Positions 40,481 through 47,976 of a stretch of 50,757 nt of DNA are shown one piece after another. The position numbers and the translations under genes are program-made. The stretch comes from Archaeoglobus sp. UBA234 (GTDB taxonomy: Archaea; Halobacteriota; Archaeoglobi; Archaeoglobales; Archaeoglobaceae), in NCBI GenBank assembly GCA_002494625.1, contig DACH01000014.1:1-50757 (forward strand). Direction: 5' to 3'. Position 1 is the stretch's first letter, and each line of letters begins with the position of its first letter. The notes under the pieces were generated by a model that worked only from the letters and a program-made list of their open reading frames with translations, was not told where the DNA came from and searched no databases.

Positions 40481-41713
40481 TCACCTGAATTTAATATTCA
40501 GTTCACCACTCATAAATTTTGCTGAAACAGGCTCTCTAAGAGCGAGAGATTGTGGAAGGTAGAGGATCCTTTTCCACTGACCTGCAATTATGATTAACTC
40601 CTCTCCCCTTTTGAGAAGTTTTATATCTTTCTTCTCTACAAAAGGAGCCTTCACAATCAGCCTGAAATCCTCACCTTCTTTCTCAATTCTCATCGGCTTT
40701 GCGAATGAGAATATGGATGTTGGGTCCGCTCCATTGTAAATCTCGTCTGCTATCTCAATCAGTTTCTCTCCAACAACCTCCTCTGATTTAAATGTAAGTG
40801 TGAATTTTGGAACGGGAAATCTCTCGTCAATCTCTTTCATGTAACTTCTCTGAATCTCAACCCACTTCCTGAAGTAATCTCCAGAATCCTCAGGAAGAAC
40901 CTTGTTGATTATCAGGCAGTCCACCCTGTATCCGAAGAGATTAAGGTATGTAAAGGCTCTCTCAGATTCCCTTATCACCATTTTCTCAGGGTTTGTTACA
41001 ATTCTGACTGTTGTCTGGGGACTTTCAAGAATCTCCTTCAGCTCTCCGATTCTTGCGTACAAATCCTGAATTTTGTCCAGTACCTCTTCTGATGGCAGCG
41101 GTATATCGATGAGAGGTTCAGCTATCGGTCTTACTATTCTGAGCAACTTCTTCTCAATACCAAAGAATCTGTTCATGTACCACTTTGCTATTTCCGGAAC
41201 ACTGAGCAATCTGAGAGTCTCACCAGTTGGTGCACAGTCGAGGATTATGACTTCATAACTTCTCTTTCTGTAAAATTCAAGGAGGTGGAGAAGACTTGCA
41301 AGTTCATCGAATCCAGGAAAAATAGCAAGCTCTTCAGCAACGACATCATCAATCCCTTGTGACTGGAAGAAGAGTGTGAGATAGTCCTTTATCGTTTCCC
41401 AGTGCTTTTCAAGCTCATACTCAACATTAACCTCCATTCCAAAGAGATTATTTTTGATCTCTGTTGGATATGGGTTGAGTTCGACACCGAAAGAGTCTGA
41501 AAGGCTGTGGGCAGGGTCGGTTGAGATTATCAGGGTTTTTCTCTCTCTGGATGTTTTAATGGCTGTTGCCGCAGCAACTGTAGTTTTTCCAACTCCACCT
41601 TTTCCCGTGAAGAGGATTATTCTCGGTAAACTGGGGTCTGCATTTATCGTGTTTGTATCTGCAATATTTTTTTCCATTTTCATATCAGCCTCAGACATCC
41701 TGTTTTTTATCAT
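40481..41713 (-). CDS. ArsA/Get3-like (TRC40) ATPase with C-terminal Hsp20-like domain
   Basis: 410 residues. P-loop FTGKGGVGKTTVAAATA (about 35-51), switch I STDPAHSLSDSFG, and the A-loop LDCAPTGETLRLLSVPE. Only one ATPase domain is present. The last 75 residues (about 335-410; FRLIVKAPFVEKKDIKLLKR, GEELIIIAGQWKR) look like the Hsp20/alpha-crystallin domain found on some ArsA-like proteins. No CxxC for zinc as in Get3 is seen. Likely role: delivery of hydrophobic or tail-anchored proteins, or metal-linked. Start could be M6 or M11. Confidence 0.88.
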   Translation of the reverse strand: MIKNRMSEADMKMEKNIADTNTINADPSLPRIILFTGKGGVGKTTVAAATAIKTSRERKTLIISTDPAHSLSDSFGVELNPYPTEIKNNLFGMEVNVEYELEKHWETIKDYLTLFFQSQGIDDVVAEELAIFPGFDELASLLHLLEFYRKRSYEVIILDCAPTGETLRLLSVPEIAKWYMNRFFGIEKKLLRIVRPIAEPLIDIPLPSEEVLDKIQDLYARIGELKEILESPQTTVRIVTNPEKMVIRESERAFTYLNLFGYRVDCLIINKVLPEDSGDYFRKWVEIQRSYMKEIDERFPVPKFTLTFKSEEVVGEKLIEIADEIYNGADPTSIFSFAKPMRIEKEGEDFRLIVKAPFVEKKDIKLLKRGEELIIIAGQWKRILYLPQSLALREPVSAKFMSGELNIKFR

Positions 41714-41773
41714 CCGGTAAAAGGCGATTTTAGGGCTAATAAGCTTACTGGTGTTCTGTGAAAAATGGGAAAC

Positions 41774-41804
41774 CTCGAAGATACAAAGATATATACTCGA
41801 AGAT
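41774..41804 (+). promoter_or_regulatory. Antiporter promoter with paired CTCGAAGAT repeats
   Basis: CTCGAAGAT occurs at 41774-41782 and 41796-41804, two helix turns apart, on either side of AGATATATA (about 41788-41795). The ATG is at 41817. Repeats flanking the TATA box suggest an operator. Confidence 0.5.
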
Positions 41805-41816
41805 TAATTTCATACC

Positions 41817-43382
41817 ATGGAGCTCGCGATCCAGCTCTCAGAATTCATTGTTCTCCTTCTCATTGCCACAATTGTTGGAGTTGTGACAAAATACCTCCGT
41901 CTTCCCTATACAATAGCTCTTGTAACAGTAGGCCTTTTTGTTGGGATACTGAGGATTTTTCCCGAAATAAGGCTTAGTGAGGAGCTTATTTTCCTTCTAA
42001 TCCTTCCACCTCTACTTTTTGAGGGAGCTCTCAATATGGACATCGGAAGTTTGAGAGAAAACATCAAACCAATTTCCCTTCTTGCTTTTGGAGGCGTCCT
42101 CCTGTCCGTTCTGGTGACAGGTTACATTCTACACATATTATTGCAGTTGCCTGTTACGATTGCTCTCCTTTTTGGAGCGATGATTACACCTACTGATCCT
42201 GTTTCAGTTCTTGCAACCTTTAAAGAGCTTGGAGTACCAAAAAAACTCTCAACGATTCTCGAGGGAGAGAGTATACTGAACGATGGAACGGGCATTGTTA
42301 TTTTTTCCATAATTCTGGAGATGGTAAAATCAGGTGGTTTTGAAACTATGGGTATAGTGGAGGGGGTTTTAACCTTCCTTTTTGTGGTAATTGGTGGTGC
42401 TGTTGTTGGATTTGCCATTGGATATTTGGCTTACAGGCTTTTAGCCTACATCGATGACCACCAGATTGAAGTAACAATCACGCTGATAATTGCCTTCGGA
42501 ACTTTTCTGCTTGCTGAGAATATGCATGTAAGTGGGGTTATAGCAGTTGTGGTTGCAGGGCTGATAATAGGAAACTATGGAAAGTACTTCTCAATGTCTC
42601 CTTCGACCAGAGTGACATTGATCACCTTCTGGGGATTCCTCGTTTTTGTTGTTAATTCCATTGTCTTTCTTCTTATCGGTATTGATATTCACTTTGACAA
42701 GATAGTGGCGTACCATCAGGCAATATTTCTTGCAATACCTGCTGTGCTGATTGGTAGAGCTATTGCAGTCTATCCAATTCTCGCTTTTTCAGATTCATTT
42801 TTCAGAAGTAAAACACCTTCTTCTTGGAAGCATGTTGTTTTCTGGGGTGGCTTACATGGAACCATTCCTGTTGCACTCGCTTTATCTCTTGCTGGTGTCC
42901 CTTACAGGGATTTGATAGCAAGCATGGTTTTCGGCACCGTTCTTTTCTCTCTTGTTTTTCAGGGGCTGAGCCTTGAATTCATGGTAAGGAAACTTTTTGG
43001 AAGGAGAGATGAGGAGAGGGTTATTTACGAGGAACTAATTGGGAGAAGAATGGCATACAAAGCTGCTATGGAAGAGATTGAAAGGATGAGGAGAGAGGGT
43101 GAGATACCAAAGGAAATAGCCGTCAAAATCTCGGAAGACCTCAAAAGCCTTGTAGATAGCGTTTCAGAAGAAATCCAGAAAAGAATATCGGAGAAAATAC
43201 TTAAAGAAGAATGGTTGAAAGCCTACAGAAGGGCACTTCTGGTTCAGAAGAGTGTGATAAGGGATGCTGCGGTGAAGGGCATTATTGGAGAGGATGTTGC
43301 GGAAAAACTCTCTGAAGAAATTGATTCTCTCTTAGAAATGGAGGAAATTCTGATAATTGAAAAGGAAGAAAGGGAAATTTAG
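41817..43382 (+). CDS. Na+/H+ antiporter, CPA1 (NhaP-like)
   Basis: 521 residues: about 12 membrane helices to residue 390, then a cytosolic, charged, helical tail (about 400-521). Ion-binding motifs: ITPTDPVSVLATFKELG (about 120-136), ILEGESILNDGTGIVIF (about 143-159). RAIAVYPIL and HVVFWGGLHGTIPVALAL are in later helices. Exchanges Na+ (or K+) for H+ and controls pH and salt. The long tail suggests regulation. It is a single gene with its own promoter. Confidence 0.93.
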   Translation: MELAIQLSEFIVLLLIATIVGVVTKYLRLPYTIALVTVGLFVGILRIFPEIRLSEELIFLLILPPLLFEGALNMDIGSLRENIKPISLLAFGGVLLSVLVTGYILHILLQLPVTIALLFGAMITPTDPVSVLATFKELGVPKKLSTILEGESILNDGTGIVIFSIILEMVKSGGFETMGIVEGVLTFLFVVIGGAVVGFAIGYLAYRLLAYIDDHQIEVTITLIIAFGTFLLAENMHVSGVIAVVVAGLIIGNYGKYFSMSPSTRVTLITFWGFLVFVVNSIVFLLIGIDIHFDKIVAYHQAIFLAIPAVLIGRAIAVYPILAFSDSFFRSKTPSSWKHVVFWGGLHGTIPVALALSLAGVPYRDLIASMVFGTVLFSLVFQGLSLEFMVRKLFGRRDEERVIYEELIGRRMAYKAAMEEIERMRREGEIPKEIAVKISEDLKSLVDSVSEEIQKRISEKILKEEWLKAYRRALLVQKSVIRDAAVKGIIGEDVAEKLSEEIDSLLEMEEILIIEKEEREI

Positions 43383-43416
43383 AATTCCAATTACTGACCT
43401 CTGTTACTCAGATAAC

Positions 43417-44541
43417 TTACAAATTGGTAGATTCCACAAACCCTCTGATTCTCTCCATGGCTTTTTCAAGGTTCTCCATTGATGAAGCATAGGAAATCCT
43501 CACATATCGTTCATCACTTCCGAAAGCAATTCCCGGGGTTATAGCCACACCCGTCTCCTCCAGAAGCCTCTCTGTGAACTCCACACAATTTACCGGCACC
43601 TCGGGGAAGATATAGAAAGCCCCCTCTGGCTTGTTAACATTAAATATTTTTCTTAATTCGCTGTAAACGAAATCTCTCCTTTTTCTGAACTCTTTCACCA
43701 TTGTTGAAGTAATCTCATCTGCTATACCTTCTGAAATTGCATCAGCCACCGCTTTCTGAGCAAAAGCAGGAGCACATACTCCATTGACCTGATGGATTTT
43801 AAGGATTGAGTCGAGCAATTCCTCATTTGCTATTATATAACCGACCCTCCATCCTGTCATTGCAAGAGATTTGGAAAAAGCGTTTATAACAACAACATTC
43901 TCTTCTCCTGCAAGTGTCCCCGGTTTTTTATCATAATATATTGAGTCGTACACCTCATCACTTATTAAAACCGTTCTGTTATCCTGTGCAACCTCTGCCA
44001 CAGCCCTCATACTATTCTGATCCATAACCGCACCGGTGGGGTTGTTAGGATAGTTGAGAAAGATTGCTGAAGTTCTCCTGTTTACATGTTCTTTGATTGA
44101 GTTTGCATCAACTTCAAAACCGTTTTCTGATGTATCTGGAGTTACAGCTCTTGCCTCACAAAGTTTTGAGTATGTGAAGTATGACAGAAAGCTTGGGACT
44201 GGAATAAGAACCTCTGTTCCTTTTTCAATGAAAGCAAGGGATGTATTAAGAAGAGCCTCACTCGCTCCGCAGGTAATCATGACCTCTTCCTTTTCTACAC
44301 GATATTTCTCTGCTATCAGCTCTCTGAGTTCATCAATTCCGAAGTTTGATGTATAGTGGGTGTAACCCTTTTGCATCGCCTCATATGCTCTTTTCAAAAT
44401 CTCCGGATGGGTATCAAAATCTGGTTCTCCTATTGTGAGGCTTATCACATCCTTACCCATTTTCCTTGCCCGCTCAACAACCTCAAACATCTTTCTTATC
44501 TGTGATGTTGAAATCTCAGAAACTCTACCTGCTTCCTGCAT
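43417..44541 (-). CDS. PLP-dependent aminotransferase, class I/II
   Basis: 374 residues. Motifs: ISLTIGEPDFDTHP, YTSNFGIDELRELIAEKY, NYPNNPTGAVMD, LISDEVYDSIYYD, and the PLP lysine in INAFSKSLAMTGWRVGYI. C-terminal Arg in YVRISYASS. It belongs to the aspartate/aromatic aminotransferase branch; substrate cannot be set from sequence. It ends 62 bases before the RPA operon stop, on the same strand. Confidence 0.92.
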   Translation of the reverse strand: MQEAGRVSEISTSQIRKMFEVVERARKMGKDVISLTIGEPDFDTHPEILKRAYEAMQKGYTHYTSNFGIDELRELIAEKYRVEKEEVMITCGASEALLNTSLAFIEKGTEVLIPVPSFLSYFTYSKLCEARAVTPDTSENGFEVDANSIKEHVNRRTSAIFLNYPNNPTGAVMDQNSMRAVAEVAQDNRTVLISDEVYDSIYYDKKPGTLAGEENVVVINAFSKSLAMTGWRVGYIIANEELLDSILKIHQVNGVCAPAFAQKAVADAISEGIADEITSTMVKEFRKRRDFVYSELRKIFNVNKPEGAFYIFPEVPVNCVEFTERLLEETGVAITPGIAFGSDERYVRISYASSMENLEKAMERIRGFVESTNL

Positions 44542-44603
44542 GATTAACCCCCTTTCGAGTAAGTCTCAACAATTAAAATCTTTTCGCTGAAAAATCACTC
44601 CTG

Positions 44604-45368
44604 TCACTCTTCCTCCAGAATATCGCTTAAATCCCACTCCTCCTCCTCAAACTCGAAATCTTCAAGGTCTATATCTTCTATCTCACTCGACTCAATCCTA
44701 GCTTCCCCCACCTCAGTTTTTACTTCTTCAGTTTCTTTTAAACCAGCTGATTCGTCAGCTATATCGTCAGTTCTATCATCACCTCTACCTTCCTCTGAGA
44801 AAATCTCAGCCTCCTCCTTGATAACTGTAACAGCTTTTTCCACCATGCTCAGATATTCTCCAATATCTGTCATGTAAACATCCTTCGCAAGTTTAGTGTC
44901 CTCATCTGCTCCATCCATCAGTCTCTTAATCCTCTCAACGGTATGTTTTGCAGTCTCAATCACCCAGTAATCTCTCGTTTGAGTGTCCGTGACATTGATG
45001 GATTCCGGTCTGATTGACAGGAACTTGGAAGTCTCTCCCTCAAAAATATTCAGCTTGGCAACAATTGAAAGAATTACAGGTGGCTGAATATCTCCAAGAG
45101 CCTCGAGAGCCTCTGGCTGATACCTGCCCACAAAACCTGTCACAACCCCTGTGGGGTCGCTGATTCGTATTCTCCAGAAGTTTGAATCGGGTTTTACCTC
45201 CTCTTTATCCAGAAGTACTCCGACCATGAAGACGCGGTTACATTTTTCTCCTGTTGGGGTTAAAACATATTTTGGAGTTCTATCACCTTCTGATGTTGTG
45301 TAGGTTGATTTTGATAGCTCGTAGGCGAAAACTCTTTTTGCGACCTCTCTTCTCTGGAAAGTATCCAT
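44604..45368 (-). CDS. RPA-associated protein (COG3390)
   Basis: 254 residues. N-terminal OB-fold (about 40-140): RVFMVGVLLDKEEVK, WRIRISDPTGVVTGFVGRY. A helical part follows and the last 60 residues are strongly acidic (DIDLEDFEFEEEEWDLSDIL). This is the RPA-associated protein encoded next to RPA in Euryarchaeota. The acidic tail could mimic DNA or bind partners. It starts 3 bases after the RPA stop. Confidence 0.88.
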   Translation of the reverse strand: MDTFQRREVAKRVFAYELSKSTYTTSEGDRTPKYVLTPTGEKCNRVFMVGVLLDKEEVKPDSNFWRIRISDPTGVVTGFVGRYQPEALEALGDIQPPVILSIVAKLNIFEGETSKFLSIRPESINVTDTQTRDYWVIETAKHTVERIKRLMDGADEDTKLAKDVYMTDIGEYLSMVEKAVTVIKEEAEIFSEEGRGDDRTDDIADESAGLKETEEVKTEVGEARIESSEIEDIDLEDFEFEEEEWDLSDILEEE

Positions 45369-45371
45369 AGA

Positions 45372-46325
45372 TCACACCCCGATCTCCTTTTTAAGGGATT
45401 CGATTTCCTTCAGAACTGAATCTGCAAATTCAACAGCTTTTCCATCAATTGCCTCTATCTCTCTGACAATGAAATATCTGTTCCCTCTCGAGCCTCTTAC
45501 TCTGAAATAATAACCAAGAAGTCTTTTTTTGAGCTCCTCAAGTACACTCTCTCTGTCGAGAGACTCCTTCACGATCTCTCTTGCCTCCTCAACGCCAATA
45601 CCGGTCAGGGATTTCAGGTTCTCCTCGTTGAGTATCACCTCGTAGAAGTTCATTCCATCATCAAGAACGCCCTTAATCCTTAGATCATCATAACTCTCGG
45701 TTTTTCCATGTACTGCACAGATACCCTTTTTAATAACTCTGTTGCAGGTTTTACATCTCTGGATAAACCCGCTGTTCTGCTGGATTGCTACAAGGGCTCC
45801 AACAACCTCGATCTCCCTTGGAGGAAGGCTTATATCCTCGTCAATCTCGATTATCTCTGAGTTTCTGTTTATGTTTACCTGAATTCTTCCCCCATATGAG
45901 TCAGTTACAACATTCCTGAAGATGTAGCTTCTTCCCTCCTCTACCTCTGGTTTTCTCGATTTAGCCCAGGTAACAAATTTGATAATCCCTGTGGGGTCTC
46001 CTATCAGACCAACCTGCGAAACATTCGGGCTATCGGCATCCCAGAGCTGAAAGACTTTTACCTTCAGGGTTACCCATTCTCCTGATCTTGATAGCTCTGA
46101 AATGCTTTTTATCGGGCTCTCACCAAAAGTTTCTGAGGGGGAAATGTCAAGCTCCTTGATTATGTAATTGGTGACCGTTCTGACAGCTTCCTCTTCGGGC
46201 ACTTTGAATTCGTTAATCAGAAGACTGAGCCTCTTTGAAACCTCTTTGGGGTTTATATCATAGTCTTCAAACCTCGAAAGAACTCTTTCTGTGAGAATTT
46301 TGATTCTATCTTCTTTTTCAGCCAT
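45372..46325 (-). CDS. Replication protein A (single-stranded DNA-binding)
   Basis: 317 residues from ATG 46325, which has GGTGG 7 bases upstream; ATG 46331 is too near it. The N-terminal helical part (about 1-55) is followed by an OB fold (about 70-165; EWVTLKVKVFQLWDADSPNV, GDPTGIIKFVTWAKS), and a zinc-finger-bearing second half (CKTCNRVIKKGICAVHGKTE, about 189-208). Binds ssDNA in replication and repair. Operon with the RPA-associated protein. Confidence 0.92.
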   Translation of the reverse strand: MAEKEDRIKILTERVLSRFEDYDINPKEVSKRLSLLINEFKVPEEEAVRTVTNYIIKELDISPSETFGESPIKSISELSRSGEWVTLKVKVFQLWDADSPNVSQVGLIGDPTGIIKFVTWAKSRKPEVEEGRSYIFRNVVTDSYGGRIQVNINRNSEIIEIDEDISLPPREIEVVGALVAIQQNSGFIQRCKTCNRVIKKGICAVHGKTESYDDLRIKGVLDDGMNFYEVILNEENLKSLTGIGVEEAREIVKESLDRESVLEELKKRLLGYYFRVRGSRGNRYFIVREIEAIDGKAVEFADSVLKEIESLKKEIGV

Positions 46326-46390
46326 ACACATACCACCTTGAAGTAGTCAGTATTTGATTGATGTATGTATGATTAAGTTTTTCCATTTGT

Positions 46391-46867
46391 GTGAAAGTGT
46401 GGAAAATCTGTCAAATCCGTGCGTGTTTGATAATCTCCGTATTTGTGGTATCCGGGTGTGCTGAAGAGAAAGGTGAGGGGTGAGCAGAATAAGTGAAAAA
46501 ATTGCAGTAGAGCTGAATTTCAAAACATTTCCGGATAAATACACATGTGATGGAGTGGATATATCTCCTGAAATCAGAATATCTGGTGTAAAGTATGGAA
46601 AGAGCATTGCAATTATTATGGACGATTCTGATACTCCTATGGGCACTTTCACCCACTGGCTTGTGTAGAATCTTCCTGCAGGAGATATTGTAATTCCTGA
46701 GAACTTTCCCAAAAAGGATGTTGTTGAATCACCCTTCAAAGCTGTTCAGGGAAGGAATGATTTTAATAAAATTGGTTATAACGGTCTCTGTCCACCCCCT
46801 CGGGAGTTCACAGATGAAAGGACATGTGGTTCAGTATGAGGAGGCGATGGCTGAGTACAGGAGATAG
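46391..46867 (+). pseudogene. PEBP/YbhB-family lipoprotein, decayed
   Basis: GTG 46391 starts a lipoprotein signal (FVVSGCAEEKGEG, lipobox VSGC). That frame stops at 46481-46483. The PEBP domain continues in another frame (FPDKYTCDGVDISPEIRISG, DTPMGTFTHWLV), so a one-base change lies near the G4 at 46477-46480. TAG at 46666-46668 sits where the family has Trp (HWxVWN). After CPPP the central part (HRYxFxxYAL) is missing, and the C-terminus MKGHVVQYEEAMAEYRR is in a third frame to TAG at 46867. Three independent lesions make it a clear pseudogene. Confidence 0.88.
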
Positions 46868-46901
46868 GAGAGTTTTTTATACCATTTGATAACCATTTAT
46901 T

Positions 46902-47270
46902 ATGACAAAAAGAATAGCTCTTGTTGCCTGCAAGAGGGTGAGACAGCAAAATGTATGTCCGGCAGATGCAAGGTGCCTCGTTGCACTGATGAGGAGAGAG
47001 GGTGAGTTTGAGCGGTACAGGGGAGAAGAGGTATCCATTGTTGGAATCGTTGAGTGTGGAGAGTGTCATGGCGAAAGAGCACCGCTCCATCTGGGTGTTT
47101 TAAAAGGAGTTCTTGCACCACTTGGAGAGAGTGTTGATGTAATACACCTCGGCTCATGTATTTTGAATTCCTGCAGGCACAAAGATGAGCTGATGGGATA
47201 TATCAGGGAAAAGGTAGAAGTTGAGGTGGTTGATGGAGGACATCGTTATACTCCACCTGTAATTTTCTGA
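46902..47270 (+). CDS. CGGC-domain protein
   Basis: 122 residues. It begins KRIALVACKRVRQQNVCPAD, then IVGIVECGECHGER (the CGxC motif), LGSCILNSCRHKDEL. This matches small CGGC-domain proteins, in which the Cys residues probably bind metal. Function unknown. A TATA-like TTTTTATACC (about 46872-46881) lies close to the ATG, so the mRNA may be leaderless. It remains intact beside a pseudogene. Confidence 0.82.
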   Translation: MTKRIALVACKRVRQQNVCPADARCLVALMRREGEFERYRGEEVSIVGIVECGECHGERAPLHLGVLKGVLAPLGESVDVIHLGSCILNSCRHKDELMGYIREKVEVEVVDGGHRYTPPVIF

Positions 47271-47555
47271 TTTTTTATTTTTTGTTTTAAGTTCTACTGG
47301 ATGGTTCTAATCATAAGGTAATTCTACAGTTCTATGTAACCGAGTTTCTTTCAATAACTTCTTCGAGCATTTTTAGTCTTTCTTCAAGTGATTTTCAATG
47401 TAAATTGCACTTACTTTCTCTGAACACCTTTTCCCGTTATAACATCCCAGTATGTGATTAATACCTTGAATTATAAATGTTAACGCGAAGAAAAAGCAAT
47501 TATAGATAAATCGAGCAGAGTAGACCTTTAACCTTCAAATCAAAATTCATACCTG
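47271..47555. other. Intergenic stretch with T-rich terminator at its left end
   Basis: T runs at 47271-47288 follow the CGGC gene stop. The rest has no gene. On the minus strand a short frame LEERLKMLEEVIERNSVT (ending about 47336) may be the tail of a lost coiled-coil protein, too short to name. TATA-like elements for the AbrB gene lie near 47500. Confidence 0.4.
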
Positions 47556-47789
47556 ATGGTAGGAACGAGAGTTGTTGGCAAAAAGGGACAGGTTACAATT
47601 CCAAAAGAAATTCGGGAGAAGTTCGGTTTGAAAGATGGAAAGAGGGTTATATTTGAAATCAGGAGAGATGAAATAGTTATGAGGCCAGAAAAAAGTGGAG
47701 AAGACTATATAAATGAGCTCACGTCTGTTATTAAGAAGAAGCTTGAAGCCCCAGAACCTGCTGAATTGAAGAGGTTGTATTATAGGTAG
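47556..47789 (+). CDS. AbrB/VapB-type antitoxin
   Basis: 77 residues. The AbrB/MazE swapped-hairpin domain TRVVGKKGQVTIPKEIRE, KFGLKDGKRVIFEIRRDEIV is complete. The C-terminal part (SGEDYINELTSVIKKK) would bind the toxin. The next frame, starting 2 bases after the stop, is a broken PIN-toxin gene, so this is likely an orphan antitoxin. It lies just before the CRISPR array. Confidence 0.88.
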   Translation: MVGTRVVGKKGQVTIPKEIREKFGLKDGKRVIFEIRRDEIVMRPEKSGEDYINELTSVIKKKLEAPEPAELKRLYYR

Positions 47790-47790
47790 A

Positions 47791-47918
47791 TTGAAGAGTA
47801 CTTATCTGGACTCTAATATTTTCATGCTGCTCTTGCTTTAGAATACTGTGATGGGAGAAAAATAAGCAGTGATAAGGATTTTGATGTGGTAGGAAGATTA
47901 GAGAGGATGTTTGAATGA
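47791..47918 (+). pseudogene. VapC-type PIN toxin remnant with internal deletion
   Basis: TTG 47791 begins LKSTYLDSNIF with the first PIN aspartate. After a few codons a TAG closes the frame. In a different frame ALALEYCDGRKISSDKDFD, VVGRLERMFE gives the C-terminal PIN end with the last acidic motif, to TGA 47918. About 80 residues in between are missing. It can have no nuclease activity. Confidence 0.75.
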
Positions 47919-47976
47919 GTTGTTAGTGGTGAGGGGGATGAAAACGCTTACCGAAAGATTTTCCATCCGTTAAATC

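Noticed and set aside
46666..46668. TAG in the PEBP gene read as pyrrolysine
   Set aside because: The position is a conserved Trp, two other lesions exist, and no Pyl genes or Pyl-using group are indicated.
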